NCBI GenBank assembly: GCA_031271525.1
Contig: JAISVO010000007.1
Location: 1-23,382, forward strand
From: Oscillospiraceae bacterium
GTDB lineage: Bacteria > Bacillota > Clostridia > Oscillospirales > UBA929
Direction of reading: 5' to 3'
DNA: 23,382 nucleotides
This document shows, piece by piece, positions 9,158-16,477 of the stretch (its first letter is position 1; each line of letters starts with the position of its first letter). The notes under the pieces are model-generated. The model saw only the letters and a program-made list of their open reading frames with translations. It was not told the DNA's origin and did not search any database. The translations under genes and the position numbers were made by a program.

Positions 9158-9174
9158 TTTGATCTATCCTGACC
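9158..9174 (-). promoter_or_regulatory. CtsR-box-like site, downstream copy
   Basis: Minus-strand GGTCAGG-ATA-GATCAAA against the CtsR heptad repeat RGTCAAA-NAN-RGTCAAA, about three mismatches. It lies just downstream of the -10 box, over the likely transcription start. Confidence 0.65.
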
Positions 9175-9176
9175 AT

Positions 9177-9205
9177 ATGATACATCAGAATTGGTCAGAC
9201 CGCAA
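9177..9205 (-). promoter_or_regulatory. Promoter of ctsR-mcsA-mcsB-clpC
   Basis: Minus-strand TTGCGG (9205-9200) - N17 - TATCAT (9182-9177). The -10 matches 5 of 6 and the -35 is weak. Its position between two CtsR-like boxes supports it. Confidence 0.65.
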
Positions 9206-9213
9206 GGCGGATA

Positions 9214-9230
9214 ATTGACCTATTCTGACC
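9214..9230 (-). promoter_or_regulatory. CtsR-box-like site, upstream copy
   Basis: Minus-strand GGTCAGA-ATA-GGTCAAT, two mismatches from GGTCAAA-NAN-GGTCAAA. It lies just upstream of the -35 box of the ctsR promoter. Confidence 0.8.
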
Positions 9231-9513
9231 ATTATGGCGTAAGGGAGCCGTGTTAGCTCCCGCTTGCTTCGTTTTTCACGCTTTGTGACGTTTTTTCGCC
9301 GTTTTTCATATTGTTCATTTGCGGGGTGGGCTTTGCGAAGCGGTTTGCGTGGGGAGCGCTGCTCAGGGAACCGCCCGCGCTGTCGCGCAGATTCCACGGA
9401 GTTTCGCTGTCCGAACGAAAAAGGTGCCGGTTGATACGAATCGCCTCCTTATACCCTGAAGTATTCACAGGAAGGGGAGGATTCATACGAACTGGCGGGA
9501 TAAAATCCGTTCC
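9231..9513. other. Intergenic stretch without a secure gene
   Basis: It separates the ctsR promoter from the end of the long operon to the right. It contains an inverted repeat GGGAGC (9243-9248) / GCTCCC (9256-9261) with T-rich plus-strand sequence beginning about 9 nt later. It also holds an open minus-strand frame of 77 codons (9253-9486) whose TAA stop falls in that hairpin. That frame has polar Asn/Ser/Lys-rich content, no good Shine-Dalgarno before its ATG and no promoter that I can see, so I do not call it a gene. No clear terminator follows the gene ending at 9514. Confidence 0.5.
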
Positions 9514-10032
9514 CTACGGCGCGGGTGGGTTCATCCGCCGCAACGCCGGCAGGGTCGCCTTCAGCAGCGTTCCGGTGGCGAGCCCCATCACAAGCCCCGA
9601 AATAAGGAGGACCGGGAGGTACGCCGTCAGATAGTTTGCCCGCAGGACCACCGATACGGCGGTATATTGCCCGAGGTTGTGTGCGCACGCCCCGACGACG
9701 CTGACCGCCGCGTACGACGCCTTCTCCTTCCACAGAAAGACCAGCAGGATGACCGCCCCGATCGACAGCAACCCGCCGGAGAGACTCAGCGCACCGGCAA
9801 GCGCGCCCCGCGTAAGGAGCACAAAGAGCGATTTCAAGATATTCAATGTCACGGCGGAACCCCGCCCGACATAGAAAACGCAGTACATCGTCACTATGTT
9901 TGAAAGTCCCAGTTTGACCCCGGGGGGCAGCAACGGGAGCGGAGGAAGAAGGTGCTCGGCGGCGGTCAGCACGACGATCACCGCTAACATCAGTCCGTGC
10001 AGGGCGGCTTTTCGAGCTAAAGATTGTCTCAA
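9514..10032 (-). CDS. Gx transporter family membrane protein (heptaprenyl diphosphate synthase component I-like)
   Basis: The 172-residue hydrophobic protein has about five predicted membrane segments: LHGLMLAVIVVLTAAEHLL, IVTMYCVFYVG, LLSIGAVILLVFLW, AAVSVVGACAHNLGQ and YLPVLLISGLVMGLATG. The PPGVKLGLSNIVT motif and CAHNLGQ are typical of the family annotated as Gx transporter or HepS-I. Members resemble ECF-type S components and occur beside NusG-domain-II proteins and ApbE, as here; relatives include the EetB protein of Gram-positive flavin-based extracellular electron transfer (from memory). The transported compound is unknown. The TTG start overlaps the upstream TGA (TTGA); a Shine-Dalgarno is weak, consistent with coupled translation. 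Last gene of the eight-gene run. Confidence 0.82.
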   Translation of the reverse strand: MRQSLARKAALHGLMLAVIVVLTAAEHLLPPLPLLPPGVKLGLSNIVTMYCVFYVGRGSAVTLNILKSLFVLLTRGALAGALSLSGGLLSIGAVILLVFLWKEKASYAAVSVVGACAHNLGQYTAVSVVLRANYLTAYLPVLLISGLVMGLATGTLLKATLPALRRMNPPAP

Positions 10033-10403
10033 AACGCCACACCGTCCAAACCGCCGTCGTCCCCTTCAACGGTGACCGACACCCGCCGTGGCAGACAGAC
10101 CGCCATCTGTCCGGGCCGGTGCAACGCCCCGCTCCGGATGCAGAGCCGGTCGGGACAGTCCGATTCGGTGAAGGCGATGGTCCCGTCCCGCACGGTGAAG
10201 CGGATTCCGGGAAGCTCGTCCAATGTGAGTTCCCGGTCTTCCGTGAGGTCCGCCATCGCGATAACCCGCCCGTCCAGAGTGATTCGGGCGGTTTTGACCG
10301 CGCCGCCGGAAGGACGGAACAGCCAATAGCAAACCACCGCCAGCAGTAACAGCCCGGCTCCGAGCCAGATATCGCGCTTCGCGAACAACGGGCGACTATC
10401 CAT
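10029..10403 (-). CDS. NusG domain II-containing membrane-anchored protein
   Basis: The 124-residue protein has one N-terminal membrane segment (about 12-29, IWLGAGLLLLAVVCYWLF) and an extracytoplasmic beta-rich domain. Its signature is ESDCPDRLCIRSG followed by RPGQMAVCLPRRV, the conserved cysteine pattern of the NusG-II (stand-alone) family. Despite the name it is not a transcription factor. Family members sit next to ApbE and Gx-transporter genes and are linked to flavin or redox systems on the outside of the membrane, including EetA-like proteins. The ATG at 10403 is preferred over the GTG at 10409 because AGGG lies 6 nt before it. It overlaps apbE by 8 bp and the next gene by 4 bp. Confidence 0.85.
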   Translation of the reverse strand: MDSRPLFAKRDIWLGAGLLLLAVVCYWLFRPSGGAVKTARITLDGRVIAMADLTEDRELTLDELPGIRFTVRDGTIAFTESDCPDRLCIRSGALHRPGQMAVCLPRRVSVTVEGDDGGLDGVAF

Positions 10404-11448
10404 TGGCACCCTCGCTGTCCGCGCCGTACAGTTCCGAAAGGGCTTTATAGCCGTCGGTCGCGCTCATAATCCCGTCGGGCCGGAGCCACATCGCCTCCGC
10501 GCCCTGACCCTTCGCGAGAGACAATCCCTCCTCATAGGGCAGAATGAAGAAGGCTGTGGAGAGCAGGTCGGCGATCCCGGCGTCCGGGTGGAGGACGGTC
10601 ACCTGCGTGAACCCCGCCGCCGGCATCAGCGTTTCGGGATCGATGATGTGGTGGTAACGCACCCCGTCCACCGTATATGTCCGCCGGTAGTCCCCGCTGC
10701 AGGAGACGGTGAAGTCCGACCCCGTCACCACGTCGAGGGTTGCCTGCCTGCCGTCTTCGTACGGCCCGGGATCCTGTACCCCGATCCGCCAGCCGCCTCG
10801 CTCGCCGGGCGGCGCGCCCGCCGTTGTGACGCTTCCCCCGGCGTTGAGCAAAAACCCCGTGAACCCGGCTTCCACCGCCTCCTTGACGGCGAGCGCGGCG
10901 GCGTACCCCTTCCCGATCGCCCCTACGTCGAGCGACATCCCGGCTCTTTCAAGGAAAACCGTCCCGACGCCCGGGTCAATGACAAGGTTCTCGATCCCTC
11001 GCAGCCCGGAAGCGGCTCGCAGCTCATCCGCCGACGGTAAAGATGTCCCCCCGGCGCGGTACTCCCGCCAAATTTGCAGCACCGGACCCAGCGTCACGTC
11101 CACCGTGCCGCCGGACAGTTGAAAGCCCTCTTTTGCGAAGGTCAGCAGCCCGAGCACCTCGGACGGCACCGCAACCGGCGCGGCTCCGGCGTTTTCGTTG
11201 ACCGTATGGAGGTTGTTGAGCCCGTCGTAGCCGTGATAGATGTCAAACATCCGGTGCAGCTCGGCGAGCCGGGTTTCCAGATGCTCCGCGAGCCTGTTGA
11301 ATTCGGTCTTGCTCCCAGCGTAGCCTACGACGGCGAACTCGGTGTCAAACAATCCGGAGAACTCCGCACTGTATCGACTGTCCCCGCCGCACCCCGATAG
11401 GGAAAGAAACGTTGCGGCGGCTAAAAAAAGTATTCTTTTTTTGGTCAT
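10396..11448 (-). CDS. apbE: ApbE-type FAD:protein FMN transferase, lipoprotein
   Basis: ApbE enzymes attach FMN from FAD to a threonine/serine of partner proteins outside the membrane. The 350-residue product has a lipoprotein signal with lipobox LSGC (Cys20). Family motifs follow: FDTEFAVVGYA near the start, SGGTVDVTLGPVLQIW (112-127), LDVGAIGKGYAAA, the glycine-rich NAGGSVTTAG, HHIIDPETLMPA, and the metal-site motif DLLSTAFF (DxxxTA form). The start overlaps the stop of the gene upstream (ATGA), and the end overlaps the NusG-II gene. No protein with an obvious FMN-acceptor [S/T]GA[T] flavinylation domain is encoded nearby, so its substrate must lie elsewhere or be atypical. Confidence 0.95.
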   Translation of the reverse strand: MTKKRILFLAAATFLSLSGCGGDSRYSAEFSGLFDTEFAVVGYAGSKTEFNRLAEHLETRLAELHRMFDIYHGYDGLNNLHTVNENAGAAPVAVPSEVLGLLTFAKEGFQLSGGTVDVTLGPVLQIWREYRAGGTSLPSADELRAASGLRGIENLVIDPGVGTVFLERAGMSLDVGAIGKGYAAALAVKEAVEAGFTGFLLNAGGSVTTAGAPPGERGGWRIGVQDPGPYEDGRQATLDVVTGSDFTVSCSGDYRRTYTVDGVRYHHIIDPETLMPAAGFTQVTVLHPDAGIADLLSTAFFILPYEEGLSLAKGQGAEAMWLRPDGIMSATDGYKALSELYGADSEGANG

Positions 11449-11807
11449 GGATGATCCCCTACCGGATTTTGCCCGCTTTCGATCCGAGTATACGCCTTGT
11501 GAAGTTTTACGATATGCCCCAGCGGGAAACTTGCGTCCGGTTCGCCGTCACTGAGGATGGTGATCCACAACTCACCGTCCCGCTTTGCGATCTCCGTCCG
11601 GCTGTGGGCGATGCCTTTCCGGATTGCCGTCACCAGCTCCGGCCCGCTTTGCCGCCCGCCGGTTCCGACCAAGGTTGAGGCGTACTCCGTGAAGCGGTTC
11701 AGCATCTCTTGGCTCCAGCCCCCGCCGAACCGGCTATCGTCAAGCAACCAGCCCAAGACCCCGGCCCAATCGGAATAGAGCCGGGGATCGGTGAGGATGT
11801 CGGTCAT
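11445..11807 (-). CDS. Hypothetical protein in the overlapping operon
   Basis: A 120-residue soluble protein that I do not recognise. It begins MTDILTDPRLYSDWAGVLGW, is mixed charged and aromatic, and has no signal peptide, membrane segment or known motif. A possible helical middle (LVTAIRKGIAHSRTEIAKRDG) is followed by a strand-rich part (ELWITILSDGE). The ATG at 11807 leaves a 13-bp gap after the LRR gene. An in-frame TTG at 11834, with GGGGG about 5 nt upstream, would overlap that gene and add nine residues; I cannot decide between them. The stop overlaps the apbE start by 4 bp, so it is very likely translated and coupled to apbE. Confidence 0.7.
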   Translation of the reverse strand: MTDILTDPRLYSDWAGVLGWLLDDSRFGGGWSQEMLNRFTEYASTLVGTGGRQSGPELVTAIRKGIAHSRTEIAKRDGELWITILSDGEPDASFPLGHIVKLHKAYTRIESGQNPVGDHP

Positions 11808-11820
11808 CCCCCCACGTGCT

Positions 11821-12597
11821 TCAATCGAACTCAATCATACCCCCGCGCTCAAGGATTCCCTCACACCCGATTATATCCTCTGCGCCCTCAAAGAGATTGT
11901 CACCGCAAACAAGCGTGTTCAGTGAGGGGTTACCCGATATATCCAGCTTTTGCAGCCGATTGCTATTGCAATGGAGCCACTCCAGAGAGCTGTTTTCCGA
12001 CAAATCCAGTTCCGCCAGTGAGTTTCTGGTACAGGAAAGAAACCTTAATGCGGAGTTTTTCGTAACGTCCAGCTCTGTAAGTTCGTTGCTGTAGCAAAAC
12101 AGAGTTGCCAGCATGGGGTTTTGGGTTGTGTCCAATACTTTTATGAAGTTTCTGCCAAACGCCAGTACTTCAAGTTCGGGGTTTTGCGTCACATCCAACG
12201 CGGTCAGTTGGTTCATTTCACAGCTCAGCCTTGTAAGCGCGGGATTTCCTGATACGTCCAATTTGGTCAATGAGTTTATAGCACAGTCAAGCTTCACTAA
12301 AGCGGGGTTTTGGGCTATATCAAGTTCGGAGAGAACAAAGTTCATGCTGCAGTCCAGTTCCTCCAGAGCCGTGAAAGCTTCGATTCCCGCGAGGCTCACA
12401 ATTTCTTTTTCGCTGACATCCAGCACTGTTATCTCAGCGGCCTTCGCGCGTAACACCTGCCCGTTCCCGTCTTTGATGTCGTCCGGCAGCGCCGCGAGGA
12501 AGTTCGCGTCGGGGATGTCAACGGTCAGCGGCAACGCCTCGCCGCACCCGCTCAGCATGAGCGCGACAGCGACCAGCAACCAACGTACCCGTTTCAC
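11821..12597 (-). CDS. Leucine-rich-repeat lipoprotein
   Basis: The 258-residue protein has a signal peptide with lipobox LSGC (Cys18). A VDIPDANFLAAL segment, typical of the cap of clostridial secreted LRR proteins, comes next, then about seven repeats of 21 residues (about 75-235) of the form LxxLDVSxNPxLxxLxCxxNx, for example LTKLDVSGNPALTRLSCEMN. This is the LxCxxN subtype of bacterial extracellular LRR proteins; such proteins mediate binding, but the ligand here is unknown. The GTG start overlaps the araD stop as GTGA, so it is coupled to araD. Base composition changes within the gene: 12481-12540 (N-terminal part) is 70% GC by count, 12121-12180 (repeats) only 43%. A longer open frame upstream overlaps araD and is not used. 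Confidence 0.88.
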   Translation of the reverse strand: MKRVRWLLVAVALMLSGCGEALPLTVDIPDANFLAALPDDIKDGNGQVLRAKAAEITVLDVSEKEIVSLAGIEAFTALEELDCSMNFVLSELDIAQNPALVKLDCAINSLTKLDVSGNPALTRLSCEMNQLTALDVTQNPELEVLAFGRNFIKVLDTTQNPMLATLFCYSNELTELDVTKNSALRFLSCTRNSLAELDLSENSSLEWLHCNSNRLQKLDISGNPSLNTLVCGDNLFEGAEDIIGCEGILERGGMIEFD

Positions 12598-13289
12598 CCG
12601 TTTTTTTGTCCGTAATACGCCTTCGGACCGTTCCGGCGGGCGAAGTGACGCTCCATCAGCGCCGGATCGAGGGGGGTCAGCGCGTTGGGGTTGAGCGCAG
12701 CCGTGAGGTAGCTGTTCTTCGCGACCTCCTCCAGTATAACCGCGGTCTTCACGGCGTCCATCGGGGTTTTGCCCCACACGAAGGGTCCGTGGCGCTCCAC
12801 CAGCACGGCGGGGACCCGTTCGGCGTCCTTCGCCGTCGCGACGATCAGGTTCCCGGTGTTGGTCTCATACTCCCCTTCGATCTCCTCGGGCGTCATCGGA
12901 CGGGTGACGGGGACCTCGTCGCCGAAATAGTCCGCGTGAGTGGTGCCGATCGCCGGGATGGGCAGCCCCGCTTGGGCGTACGCCACGGCATAGGTGGAGT
13001 GGGTGTGGGCGATGGCGGAGACCGTGAAGGGCCACGCCATATAGATCGCGCGGTGGATATCGCTGTCCACCGACGGTTCCAGCCGTCCCTCGACCTTGGT
13101 ACCCTCCATGCTCATCACCACCATCAGCTCGGGTTGCAGCTCCTCATACGGCACCCCGCTTGGCTTGATGACATACAGCCCCATCGAGGGGTCGAAGCCG
13201 GAGACGTTCCCCCACGTGAAACGGACGACCCCCTGCTCGGCAAGCTCCTTGTTCGCCTTGCAGACTTGGCGTTTCAAATCGTTTAACAT
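12594..13289 (-). CDS. araD: L-ribulose-5-phosphate 4-epimerase
   Basis: Converts L-ribulose-5-phosphate to D-xylulose-5-phosphate, the last step of L-arabinose entry into the pentose phosphate pathway. The 231 residues have the class II aldolase/epimerase fold motifs: TWGNVSG (26-31 region), IKPSGVPY, zinc ligands His95 and His97 in AIAHTHSTY (same numbering as recalled for E. coli AraD), His167 in VERHGPFVWG, catalytic Asp120 in TTHADYFG, and the C-terminal tyrosines in AYYGQ. The ATG at 13289 has GGGAG about 11 nt upstream and overlaps the araB end by 7 bp. Related fuculose-phosphate aldolases are shorter and lack this tail, so the epimerase call is firm. Confidence 0.96.
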   Translation of the reverse strand: MLNDLKRQVCKANKELAEQGVVRFTWGNVSGFDPSMGLYVIKPSGVPYEELQPELMVVMSMEGTKVEGRLEPSVDSDIHRAIYMAWPFTVSAIAHTHSTYAVAYAQAGLPIPAIGTTHADYFGDEVPVTRPMTPEEIEGEYETNTGNLIVATAKDAERVPAVLVERHGPFVWGKTPMDAVKTAVILEEVAKNSYLTAALNPNALTPLDPALMERHFARRNGPKAYYGQKNG

Positions 13290-14953
13290 GCGCTAATAAA
13301 CTCCCTTCTTTTGATTGCTTTCAGGTTCTTCATCACACCGCTGCCGCCCCGTCCGAACAGATCGTGCAGGGTGCGGTACTCACTGTACAGCGCGTCGTAG
13401 ACTTTTCGGTGTGCGGGATTTGGGGCGTAGGCGTCCTTCCCGATCCTCGGCATGACCTCCGCCGCCTCTTGGATGGTATCGAACCCGCCGCCGGCTTTTC
13501 CGGCGGCGACAGCGCCCAGCATGGCACTTCCCAGCGCGCAGGCTTGGGACGACCGCGACACCGAGATCTCCCGGTTTAAGATGTCGGCGTAGCACTGCAT
13601 CATGAAGGGGTTTTTCAGGGGAATCCCGCCGCAGACACGAACCCTCTCGACCGGCACCCCGGCTTCCTCCACAGCGTCCAAAATCACCTTCGCCCCGAAG
13701 GCTGTGGCTTCGATCAGCGCGCGGTAGATTTCCTCCGGGCGGGTCGTTAGGGACAAGCCCACCATCAGCCCGGTCAGGTCGGTGTCGGTTAGGACGCTCC
13801 GGTTCCCGTTCCACCAGTCCAGCGCCAAGAGCCCAGACGCGCCCGGCGGGTCGGCGGCCGCTTTCTCGCTCAGCAGCGTGTGGACTGAAATCCCTCGCCC
13901 CTTCGCTTCCTCCGCGACCGGCCCGGGGACGCAGGTCCTGACAAACCAATCGAAATGGTCGCCCACACAGCTCTGCCCCAGCTCCAACCCGTACAGACCC
14001 GGGATGACGGCGCCCGGCACGTTGCCGCACATTCCCTGTACGGCGGTACGTTCCGGCGTTAAGATGATATCGCAGGTCGAGGTCCCGATGATCTTCAGCA
14101 GGGTTCCGGGCCGGGTGATCCCCGCCGCCGGAACCGCCGCCAGCGCGTCCGAAACGGCGATCCCCACCGGAGTCCCGGCAGCCAGCCCCGTTAGTTTCGC
14201 GGCTTCCTCGGTGATCAAACCGGCGCGCGCCGTGACCGGCACGACATCCCCCCAGAGTTTTTCTTCCGCCGCGTTGTTCAGCCCCGGATGCAGGGCGGTT
14301 AGGAAATCGTTGCTCGGGTAGCCGTCCGTTTCGGTCCAGCCGGATTTATAGCCCGCCATACAGGAGGAACGGGCCAGCGCTCCGGTCAGGACCCAGACGA
14401 TCCAGTCCCCCGCCTCGACGAACCCGGCGGCGGCGGTATAGACCTCGGGCGCTTCCTCCAAAATCTGCAGCATTTTGGGAAGCATGAACTCGCAGCTCAT
14501 CTTGCCGCCGAAATAGGGGAGCCACCCTTCCCCGCGCTCCCGCGCCAGCGCGTTGAGCCGGTCGGCCTGATCCTGCGCCGCGTGATGCTTCCATTTCTTC
14601 ACATACGCATGTTTGTTCTCCCTGAACTCCGGCAGGTAGCTGAGCGGGATGCCGTCCCTTGTCACCGGAAGCATGGTACAGGAGGTGAAGTCCACCCCCA
14701 CACCGACGATCCCGCTTGGGTCGATTCCCTGTGTGACTTCATGGCAAACGGCGCTCAGCGCGTCGATATAGTCCTTCGGGTCTTGCAAAGTCCAGTCGGG
14801 TGGCAGCGTCTCCCCCGTCTCCGGAAGGGCGGTCTCGATGAATCCGTGGCGGTACTCCGCGACAGCCGACGCCACCTCCTCGCCCGTCTCAACCGCGACG
14901 AGGAGCGCCCGCGCCGACAGCGAGCCGAAGTCTAAGCCCAGACAATATTTCAT
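13283..14953 (-). CDS. araB: Ribulokinase (FGGY family)
   Basis: Phosphorylates L-ribulose with ATP. The 556 residues begin with the ATP-binding loop GLDFGSLSARALLV and show the AraB-type pattern VGVGVDFTSCTMLPV, FRENKHAYVKKWKHHAAQDQA, YFGGKMSCEFMLPKMLQI, EAGDWIVWVLTG, KIIGTSTCDIIL, GQSCVGDHFDWFV, LDWWNGNRS, and the C-terminal FGGY block VRVCGGIPLKNPFMMQCYADI with SQACALGSAMLGAVAAG. Length fits AraB (about 550-570) and not xylulokinase (about 500). The start overlaps the upstream isomerase stop (ATGA), and the end overlaps araD by 7 bp. Confidence 0.95.
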   Translation of the reverse strand: MKYCLGLDFGSLSARALLVAVETGEEVASAVAEYRHGFIETALPETGETLPPDWTLQDPKDYIDALSAVCHEVTQGIDPSGIVGVGVDFTSCTMLPVTRDGIPLSYLPEFRENKHAYVKKWKHHAAQDQADRLNALARERGEGWLPYFGGKMSCEFMLPKMLQILEEAPEVYTAAAGFVEAGDWIVWVLTGALARSSCMAGYKSGWTETDGYPSNDFLTALHPGLNNAAEEKLWGDVVPVTARAGLITEEAAKLTGLAAGTPVGIAVSDALAAVPAAGITRPGTLLKIIGTSTCDIILTPERTAVQGMCGNVPGAVIPGLYGLELGQSCVGDHFDWFVRTCVPGPVAEEAKGRGISVHTLLSEKAAADPPGASGLLALDWWNGNRSVLTDTDLTGLMVGLSLTTRPEEIYRALIEATAFGAKVILDAVEEAGVPVERVRVCGGIPLKNPFMMQCYADILNREISVSRSSQACALGSAMLGAVAAGKAGGGFDTIQEAAEVMPRIGKDAYAPNPAHRKVYDALYSEYRTLHDLFGRGGSGVMKNLKAIKRREFISAC

Positions 14954-16416
14954 ACGGTAAAGGGGTTTTCGCGGGGATAGCGCATCCCCTTGGGCTGATT
15001 GAACCCGATGTCGTCAACGCCCAGCGCCTTAACGACCTCAAACAGCGCCCGTCCGGCGTGGCCGAACGCGATTCCCGCGTGATGGGGGAACTTTCCGCCC
15101 ACCAGCACATGGCGGTAGAACCGCGCGAGTTCTGGGACGGCGATGACGCCGATCCCGCCGAAGGACTGGGTGGGCATATCCAGAACCTCGCCCTCCGCGA
15201 TATAGCTTTTCAAGGTTCCGGTCGCGTCCGCTTGGAGCCGGAAGAGGGTGACGGGGCCAGCGATCAGGTCGCCCTCCAGCGTGCCCCGGGTGATGTCCGG
15301 CTCGCTGTCCGGCTCAAGGGAGCGCTTCATGATCGCCTGATGGCTCATCTTCGGCTTTCTGAGGTAACAGGGGGCTGTGTTGCCGCAGTGGAACCCCATG
15401 AAGAGGTCGGACGGCTGGTATTGTTTGGGCGCGCCGACAGCCATAGAGGTTGGCACGGTGTTGTTGATGTCCAAAAGGGTCGCGGGTTTTCCCGTGACAT
15501 AGGTGATCAGAAGCTCGCTCAGCGCGCCGTAGATGTCCGCCTCGCACGCAACCGGAATTCCGCGCGACGCCAGACGGGCGTTGACATAGCAGGGAACGAA
15601 GCGAAATTCGGTTTGGAAGGCGGGCCAGCACTTGTTGGCGAAGACGCCGAACTCGCAGTACCCGAGGTTCTTCTCCATGAAGTCCAGCAGGGTCAGTTCA
15701 TATTGGGCGAGGCGGGGCAGAAACCCGGCGTAGGGTTCGCCCCCCAGCTCTTTTGCCATATCCGAAGCCACCGCGTCGATCCGGCGGTCCCCTTCGTGGG
15801 CTTTGTAGCTCGCGAACAGATCCAACTCCGAGTTCTCCATCACGGTGACGCCTAAGTCGTACAGCGGCTTGATCGGCGCGTTGCAGGCGAGGAAGTCGTA
15901 GGGGCGGGGGCCAAAGGAGAAGATTTTTAATTTTTTGATCCCAACCAGCGCCCGGGCGACCGGCAGGAACGATTCGATCTCCGCCGCCAGCTCGGCGGCG
16001 CTCCCCACCGGCTTTTCCGGGATGATCGCGTCGACGCCCCGCAGACCGAGGTTGTAGGAGCAGTTCAAAAGCCCGCAGAAGGCGTCGCCCCGCCCGTCGA
16101 TGTCGCTTTGTTCCTCGGCGGCGGCGACCACCAGCGCGGGTCCCTTAAACTCTTGAACTATGTAGGTTTCGGGACCTTCCGGGCCGAAATTGCCCAAAAA
16201 CAGCACAAGCGCGTTGACGCCGTTGTCGGAAAGCTCACGGAGCGCCGCGACCGCGTCGGTTTCGCTCTCCACTGTTGTCTTCGCCTCATACAGCGCCACC
16301 CCGCGCTCCCCGCACGCCGCGACGACGGCTTCGCGGCGCTTTTGGCTCAGCGACATAGGGAAACAGTCGCGGCTGACCGCGACAATCCCCGCTTTGACCA
16401 CCGGCATATTAACCAC
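14950..16416 (-). CDS. L-fucose/L-arabinose isomerase family protein (FucI-type; probable arabinose isomerase)
   Basis: Aldose-ketose isomerase of the FucI fold, about 488 residues. Supporting segments: NALVLFLGNFGPEGPET, KIFSFGPRPYDFLACNAPIKPL, YCEFGVFANKCWPAFQTEF, GIPVACEADIYGALSELLITYV, LLDINNTVP, FHCGNTAPCYL and VGGKFPHHAGIAFGHAGRAL. The position directly before ribulokinase and the 4-epimerase implies it supplies L-ribulose from L-arabinose, replacing classical AraA. The family also includes fucose and other isomerases, so the substrate is inferred from neighbours only. The GTG at 16416 is chosen because GGAGTG lies 8 nt upstream; the ATG at 16407 is 18 nt from it. First gene of the eight-gene run, with promoter and operator-like repeat upstream. 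Confidence 0.85.
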   Translation of the reverse strand: MVNMPVVKAGIVAVSRDCFPMSLSQKRREAVVAACGERGVALYEAKTTVESETDAVAALRELSDNGVNALVLFLGNFGPEGPETYIVQEFKGPALVVAAAEEQSDIDGRGDAFCGLLNCSYNLGLRGVDAIIPEKPVGSAAELAAEIESFLPVARALVGIKKLKIFSFGPRPYDFLACNAPIKPLYDLGVTVMENSELDLFASYKAHEGDRRIDAVASDMAKELGGEPYAGFLPRLAQYELTLLDFMEKNLGYCEFGVFANKCWPAFQTEFRFVPCYVNARLASRGIPVACEADIYGALSELLITYVTGKPATLLDINNTVPTSMAVGAPKQYQPSDLFMGFHCGNTAPCYLRKPKMSHQAIMKRSLEPDSEPDITRGTLEGDLIAGPVTLFRLQADATGTLKSYIAEGEVLDMPTQSFGGIGVIAVPELARFYRHVLVGGKFPHHAGIAFGHAGRALFEVVKALGVDDIGFNQPKGMRYPRENPFTV

Positions 16417-16446
16417 TTGGAAATCACTCCATTCTTTGTTTTCCCC

Positions 16447-16475
16447 ATTGTACCATACAACGTAACATCCTTCAA
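16447..16475 (-). promoter_or_regulatory. Strong promoter of the arabinose/ApbE operon
   Basis: Minus-strand TTGAAG (16475-16470) - N17 - TACAAT (16452-16447), with an extended -10 TGG directly before TACAAT. It lies about 31 bp before the GTG start of the isomerase. Confidence 0.85.
16448..16460. promoter_or_regulatory. AraR-like inverted repeat over the -10 box
   Basis: TTGTA-CCA-TACAA is a perfect inverted repeat with a 3-nt centre covering most of the -10 element. The half-sites are those of the Firmicute AraR operator core (TTGTACGTACAA), but with one extra central base. Binding here would block RNA polymerase. No AraR gene is in the window. Confidence 0.6.
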
Positions 16476-16477
16476 CA

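Noticed and set aside
9253..9486. 77-codon minus-strand frame in the gap between ctsR promoter and the long operon
   Set aside because: Polar, low-GC codon use, no Shine-Dalgarno before the ATG and no promoter seen. The stop inside a hairpin is interesting but not enough to call a gene.
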